Position numbers and translations under genes: made by a program. Of a stretch of 11,682 bases of DNA, positions 7,735 to 11,682 are shown one piece after another. This DNA comes from STC-74 sp043756665 (GTDB lineage: Bacteria; Patescibacteriota; Gracilibacteria; BD1-5; UBA2023), in contig JAYUQR010000072.1 in NCBI GenBank assembly GCA_043756665.1, positions 1 to 11,682 on the forward strand, read 5' to 3'. Position 1 is the first letter of the stretch. Each line of letters opens with the position of its first letter. Under the pieces are notes generated by a model that was given only the letters and a program-made list of their open reading frames with translations, had not been told where the DNA came from and did not search any database.

Positions 7735-9222
7735 ATGCTTATGCATCAATATTCTCAATGGCTCTCTCGATCTGTTATCGTGATATGGGTAGGAAATTGC
7801 TTCCTGGCGAGCCTCATAGCCATTAAAGAAGTATGGATTCCCTATATGGATGCTGGCTGAGGTGCCTACCAGAATATTATCAGTGATCCTTTCGATGGTA
7901 CTACTATGCCTATTGCCTATATTCCCGACTGGACTAAGAGTCAAAATCAGGATAAAACAAAACACTTCGAGGAAATATCTATCAGTGAATATCTCCCAAT
8001 TCCCCTCTATGATGCCCTATCGTTACGTGATATTTCAGGCACGTCGAAGGCATCAATACTCTTGCACTATACATATTTTACCACCTATATGGGAAGCTAT
8101 CGGCTCAACTATAAGGAAAATGATGGCAGTCATAATGCTGTTGATATTCGTGCACCTATAGGCACTCCTGTCCTGTCTATAGCAAATGGTGTTATCCTCC
8201 GAACGAATGAGGCTGATGCAACGGGAAATAAGTATGTCGTCATCCGTCATGACGGAGTTCCGCTCGATGGAACCAAGAAATCTCTCTATTCTTCCTACTT
8301 GCACCTTTCTGAGATCCTCGTAACGGAATGAACAAAAATACGAAAAGGGGAGATGATATGACGTGTCGGAATGACTGGGATAGCCACCACTCCACATTTG
8401 CATATACAGATAGACACGGGGGATGCTCCGTTCCATCCATATTGGCCATTCTCTACGAGTGATTCTCGTACGGCATGACTCTGATTCTACGATTCAGTGA
8501 ATGCTGGCCTCGGAAAAGATAAAGCACTCCTCTATTCCATACATCCGATGAACTTTATTAATACTTATTTATGAGGAAATATAGGGGAAGCTTTTTCGAG
8601 TGCTCCCTCAAAAGTAGATAAGAACATCACCCCTCTATCTACAGATAGTCCAAAAGAAGAAACCGTCATAGCATCATATCTCTCTATAGCTCCTGAAAAT
8701 TGTTCAAAAAAAAGATATTCTGATGTAGCTGAAAAGGGGCAACTCTGAAAGATACTCTATCCACTGATCGATAAAAAATGTCTGTTTCAGGAAAATAGTT
8801 GAACTTTTGGTCCGAAAAATACCGTAACGAGGAAAGATGCAATTGTCACTCTTATGAGATACTATGGGGTAGAACCAGCGAATGGTACGAGTCATTTTCT
8901 CGATATACAGATCGGGGATGTATTTCAGTGATATTCACTCGTCGCATACAGACGAGGTATTCTCGATGGCAACTATGCCTACCCTGAGAGACTTATTACC
9001 AAATGAGAATTTATAGATCTCCTCGTAAAAATTGCTCGTCCAGAGAAAAATCCATCACAGATTCGAGTGTACAGTGATGTCGATGGCATGAATCTCTATT
9101 ACCAAAGTGCTCAAGATTATGCACTCATGACTCGTACTCGATGAGGAAAGCTCTATACAAACTCACTTCTCAGTCGGAGTAGTATGGTACAAATACTCTC
9201 CTGACTTTCTCAAAAAAAATAG
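7735..9222 (+). CDS. M23 (LytM-type) metallopeptidase with three C-terminal SLH domains
   Basis: A 495-residue exported cell-wall endopeptidase, twelve UGA glycines, TAG stop. A hydrophobic N-terminal segment (about 13-30) acts as signal or anchor. The M23 domain has the zinc and catalytic residues: H133 and D137 in SHNAVDI, H190 in SYLHL, and H221/H223 in PHLHIQI, together with the KIRKGEMIGRVGMTG turn. The domain is complete, so it should be active against peptide cross-links. After a Ser/Pro/Glu linker come three S-layer-homology repeats at about 329-380, 388-437 and 446-492. Each has a [FY]xD[VI] start and a closing '..t[RK].....[IL]...' helix (YSDVAEK, FLDIQIG, YSDVDGM). SLH repeats bind secondary wall polymers. 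A second in-frame ATG at 7741 is equally usable. The solute-binding gene follows after 45 bases with no clear promoter of its own. Confidence 0.93.
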
Positions 9223-9267
9223 ATTTTTCCCAGAAAATCCATAGAGTATACCCATAATTCACTCATC

Positions 9268-10668
9268 ATGTCGCTCAGGAAAATCATATTTATCACGATC
9301 GCACTATCCCTCCTCCTCTGAGTCATCATTACTTTCTGGATACTTGGGAAATCGAAACCACCGGTATCGAAGAGCCTCAGTGGCTCTCTCAATATATGGA
9401 TCATCGGGGATACAACAGAATGATACGAAACCCTCACAGAGGGATTTCATGCCTATGCACCCGAATATAAAAACTCACCTATTACCTTCAAGAAGTTCAG
9501 TGACTATACCTCTTATCAGAAGATTCTCCTGAGTACACTTGCTGATGGGAATGGTCCAGACATATTCATGGTAGAGGCGGGTGCGGATACTATTCTCCGG
9601 GACAAAACAGAATCGGTTCCATCAGAATACATCGATATAGGGGATTTCGAGAAGCGGTATGATGATCTTTTCCTCTCACTCATTGAGAAGAGTTGAAGCA
9701 CTCAGGACTATATTGCATCATCACTACGATGAATACCACTTGGCTATGAAACACTGGGAGTTTTTTATAATAAATCGCTCGTTATCGACATGGCGAAGAC
9801 GTGGGATGAGGTGAGTCTGATATATCGAGATGGGCAAAGTTCCGAGGTCTTCCCGACCAATATAGGACTCAGTCAACGATATACCCCCTTTGCGAGTGAT
9901 ATTCTCGGGTATTTTCTCTTAGAAGAGTGAATCTCATCCTATACCCAATTAGACACTTCGAGTGTTGCTATCGAAAAGTACCTCAGTTTCGGTGAATCCC
10001 CAGTACTCCCATCAGAAAACACTACAGAGAACGATGCCAATTCTACAGGAAAGAGTCTCATCGACATGCAAGAATCTCTCAGCACTTCTCGTCTCACCAC
10101 CCTTGATATGTTCATCCGTGGAGAAATCGCTTTTGTCGTAGGATATCCGAGTATGATAAGCGCCCTCGAAGATGCGAAAAAAAGAGCAGGAAAAGACTAT
10201 GCGAACATGATCATCCTCACCGAGAAAATCCCACAGAATTCACTGGGAACTCCGAGGATGCATATTGCAAAATACAAATATTTCTGACTCTCGAAAATGT
10301 CGAAGAATTCGATGCTCTGAGTGAAGTTCCTGAACTATCTCACGACAGAGGATGCTCAGAGAAAATTTATCACGGCCTTTCCTCACTATATTCCTGCTCA
10401 GAGAAGTTTCTATGAGAGTGTATCATCCACTTCACTTTCCTCAGTATTTTCCCAGGCAAAACTCGATAGTTTTATCCCAAAACTCTGAGAAACCGTACTC
10501 TTATTCGATTATGGGAATAAGTGAACATTCGACGAAATTTTTTCTGATGCTATTGACAGAATAGGAAAAATAGATAGAAATAATATTAAAAATCTCATCA
10601 AGTCTCGAATCAGCTGTGAAATACTCGAAACTACTGCCCAGATACTTCCTGAGAACTGTACTCCATAA
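9268..10668 (+). CDS. Extracellular solute-binding protein, ABC family 1 type
   Basis: A 466-residue exported protein, nine UGA glycines, TAA stop. The N-terminal hydrophobic segment (about 5-27) has no lipobox cysteine, so it is anchored by a helix or released, unlike most Gram-positive binding proteins. The mature start LNIWIIGDTTEGYETLTEGF, the SYQKILLSTLADGNGPDIFMVEAG segment (Asp98) and IPLGYETLGVFYNKSL are typical of sugar-type family 1 solute-binding proteins ('v.~w......~.l...F......i.v......~~~~kl......g~~pDi~~~~'). FIRGEIAFVVGYPSMI and the KFLNYLTTEDAQRKF ... YIPAQRSFYE segments fit the C-terminal half. A Thr/Asn/Ser-rich insertion is at about 250-270. No permease or ATPase gene lies in the window. 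The ligand cannot be deduced. Confidence 0.9.
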
Positions 10669-10683
10669 AAAGAGTTCGAATAC

Positions 10684-10712
10684 TTGCACAAAGTCAGCAT
10701 ATATGCTACTAT
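10684..10712 (+). promoter_or_regulatory. Extended -10 promoter for the VirB2-like gene
   Basis: TTGCAC (10684-10689, weak -35) and TACTAT (10707-10712) are 17 bases apart, with a TGn extension (10704-10706). The -10 ends 19 bases before the ATG at 10732. The same TACTAT hexamer occurs in the Mur ligase promoter. Confidence 0.5.
10696..10707. repeat. 12-bp perfect palindrome in the promoter spacer
   Basis: AGCATATATGCT is its own reverse complement and lies between the -35 and -10 boxes, touching the extended -10. It may be an operator half-site pair, or chance in AT-rich DNA. No second copy was noticed in the window. Confidence 0.35.
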
Positions 10713-10731
10713 AAAAATATATTTATGATTT

Positions 10732-11187
10732 ATGAATAAAATGTCAACTCTCTCAGTACTCCGATTCCTTCGAATGTTCATAATCGTACCAATCCTCCTT
10801 TTTAGTAATCGAGTATTTGCGGGGTGCAATGGGTGGTTCAACTTCTGAGCATGTGAGGTGACCGTTCCATACTGTAACGATGGGAAATGTACTATCTGAC
10901 AGGGTGTCGAAAATGCATGAAGGGCAGTAAACTGACTTATAACCGATAGGCCACTCTCAGTATTTGTACAGGACATCGTCATATACCTCCTCTGATTCGT
11001 CACGCTTATCGCCGTGATCTATATCATCTATGCTGGATTCCAGATCCTCATAGGCGGTGGGGATGAGGAGAAGATGAAGAAGGCAAAAAATATCATCCTC
11101 TATGTGATCCTCGGAATTGTCCTCATGTGGCTCTCATATTCCATCGTCTTATGGATACTCTGACTTATCGGGATTAAGGGAAAATAG
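10732..11187 (+). CDS. VirB2/TrbC-like two-helix pilin-like membrane protein
   Basis: A 151-residue exported protein, six UGA glycines, TAG stop. The signal peptide spans about residues 1-30 (cleavage after VFA). An exported loop with four cysteines (32, 41, 48, 53) follows, then two long hydrophobic helices (about 80-107 and 119-143). They are separated by an IGGGDEEKMKKAKN turn. This 'GF..l.~GGdeekv.kAk~~i......Giv....sy' pattern is characteristic of TrbC/VirB2-like and Mbov_0395-type pilin-like proteins found in CPR and mycoplasmas. In conjugation systems such proteins form the pilus or a membrane pore. Here no VirB4, VirD4 or other type IV secretion gene is visible, so its role is open. 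The cysteine-rich loop is longer than in simple VirB2. The next gene also encodes an exported protein and begins 44 bases after the stop. Confidence 0.82.
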
Positions 11188-11231
11188 ATAGCAACATAGA
11201 CACACTAACAACTTTTTCTGAATCATACAGT

Positions 11232-11682
11232 ATGAAACTCTCTCATAGAATACTCTCACATATCACACTCCTCGCACTGATTATCACGTACATATTTCCT
11301 GTACTTATAGGATCAGGTATTGTCGATGAGAGTTTTGCCTATACTGAGAGTGATTCGAATACATTTGCACCCTATCAGAGACAACTTATCGGGATAAAAC
11401 AAGATATCGAGAGTGAATTTCGACGAAATGGGTCAGTGAGCAATTCTTCACTCCAAAATGCAAAAAATGTCGTCCAATCAGCCTATGATCGGCTTCCTGA
11501 TAACGGAGATTATGTGAGCGCCAATTCGGAAGCAAAGAAATGAACTGACCTCAATATCGATCTCGCAATAAAAAATCCAACCGTACAAACATATGTCAGC
11601 AATGCTGTCCTCTCCATCGAACGCTTCGCCAATGAGGCAAAAATAAAAAAAATAGTTGGCTCCATTACAGCGAATCCAGCAA
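11232..11682 (+). CDS. Exported protein of unknown function (3' end off window)
   Basis: The first 150 residues are present and the frame is open to the edge. The N-terminus MKLSHRILSHITLLALIITY... followed by ...VDESFA-Y is a clear signal peptide, with cleavage after about residue 36. The visible mature part is hydrophilic, helical and rich in Asn, Ser, Lys and Glu (YQRQLIGIKQDIESEFRRNG, VSNAVLSIERFANEAKIKK). It has one UGA glycine (11541-11543) and no cysteine. I recognise no family. Its place behind the VirB2-like gene suggests a partner in the same surface or secretion structure, but that is inference. Neither a good promoter nor a Shine-Dalgarno is seen in the 44-base gap, so it is probably co-transcribed. 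Confidence 0.8.

Larger units (their letters stand above)
1..11682. other. UGA read as glycine throughout (genetic code 25)
   Basis: All genes here must be translated with UGA as a sense codon. I count about 90 in-frame UGA codons over eleven genes: 18 in the prepilin peptidase, 12 in the large membrane protein, 12 in the M23 peptidase, 11 in the Ig-like protein. Every complete gene stops at UAA or UAG. Glycine rather than tryptophan is shown by position: the residue just before the pilin cleavage site (7070-7072) and both glycines of the prepilin peptidase GAGD motif (4691-4699) are UGA. Normal UGG tryptophan codons are also present. This code is known from Absconditabacteria (SR1) and Gracilibacteria. 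Confidence 0.97.

Noticed and set aside
8053..8436. Minus-strand frames of 127 and 69 residues
   Set aside because: They are antisense to the M23 active-site region, which is fully supported on the plus strand.
9211..9230. A-run/T-run after the M23 gene as a terminator
   Set aside because: The possible AAAAAT/ATTTTT stem has only a 2-base loop and no GC pairs, so it would not form a working terminator.
10509..11003. A 164-residue minus-strand reading frame
   Set aside because: It overlaps the end of the solute-binding gene, a promoter and the VirB2-like gene on the other strand, and has no family features.
11188..11231. Separate promoter for the last gene
   Set aside because: TAGACA and the CATACA/TACAGT boxes are more than 20 bases apart, outside the usual spacing.
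1426..11543. Many short genes or a string of pseudogenes broken by UGA stops
   Set aside because: The fragments join in one frame across every UGA into full-length proteins with intact motifs, and breaks occur only at UGA, never at UAA or UAG.

Overview
The window reads properly only if UGA is a sense codon. Under the standard code every long reading frame is broken by UGA. If UGA is read as glycine (genetic code 25), the window resolves into eleven long genes covering nearly all of it. I count roughly 90 in-frame UGA codons. Every complete gene ends in UAA or UAG, and none ends in UGA. Several UGA codons fall where a protein family demands glycine, for example the residue before the prepilin cleavage site and the GxGD motif of the prepilin peptidase. 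This points to a Candidate Phyla Radiation (Patescibacteria) genome of the Absconditabacteria (SR1) / Gracilibacteria type. I cannot tell these two groups apart from this window.

Layout. (1) Bases 1-888, minus strand: a MurF-like Mur ligase running off the left edge, with a divergent promoter region at about 900-1021. (2) Bases 1022-4924, plus strand: a tight four-gene run. It holds a small coiled-coil protein, a large membrane protein (degenerate PP2C-like domain, membrane segment, coiled coil, beta-propeller-like repeats), a RecO-like repair protein, and a type IV prepilin peptidase. (3) Bases 4925-5044: a regulatory gap with a good sigma70-type promoter and two dyads. (4) Bases 5045-7675: a 175-residue protein conserved in CPR, an anchored protein with a FecR-like region and two Ig-like domains, and a type IV pilin/pseudopilin. 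(5) A strong extended -10 promoter, then bases 7735-10668: an M23 peptidase with three SLH domains and an ABC-type solute-binding protein. (6) A third plus-strand promoter with a palindrome in its spacer, then bases 10732-11682: a VirB2/TrbC-like two-helix pilin-like protein and the start of an unidentified exported protein.

Most of the window concerns the cell surface: peptidoglycan precursor synthesis, pilin processing with a substrate pilin nearby, wall hydrolysis anchored to an S-layer, substrate capture, and a small conjugation-pilin-like membrane protein. That suits an episymbiotic or predatory CPR cell, but the lifestyle is inference. No start codon has a convincing Shine-Dalgarno sequence. 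Three of the four best promoters lie 19-27 bases before an ATG; the fourth, before the 5045 gene, lies 57 bases before it. I found no tRNA, rRNA, CRISPR array or insertion sequence, and no gene-free stretch longer than about 130 bases.
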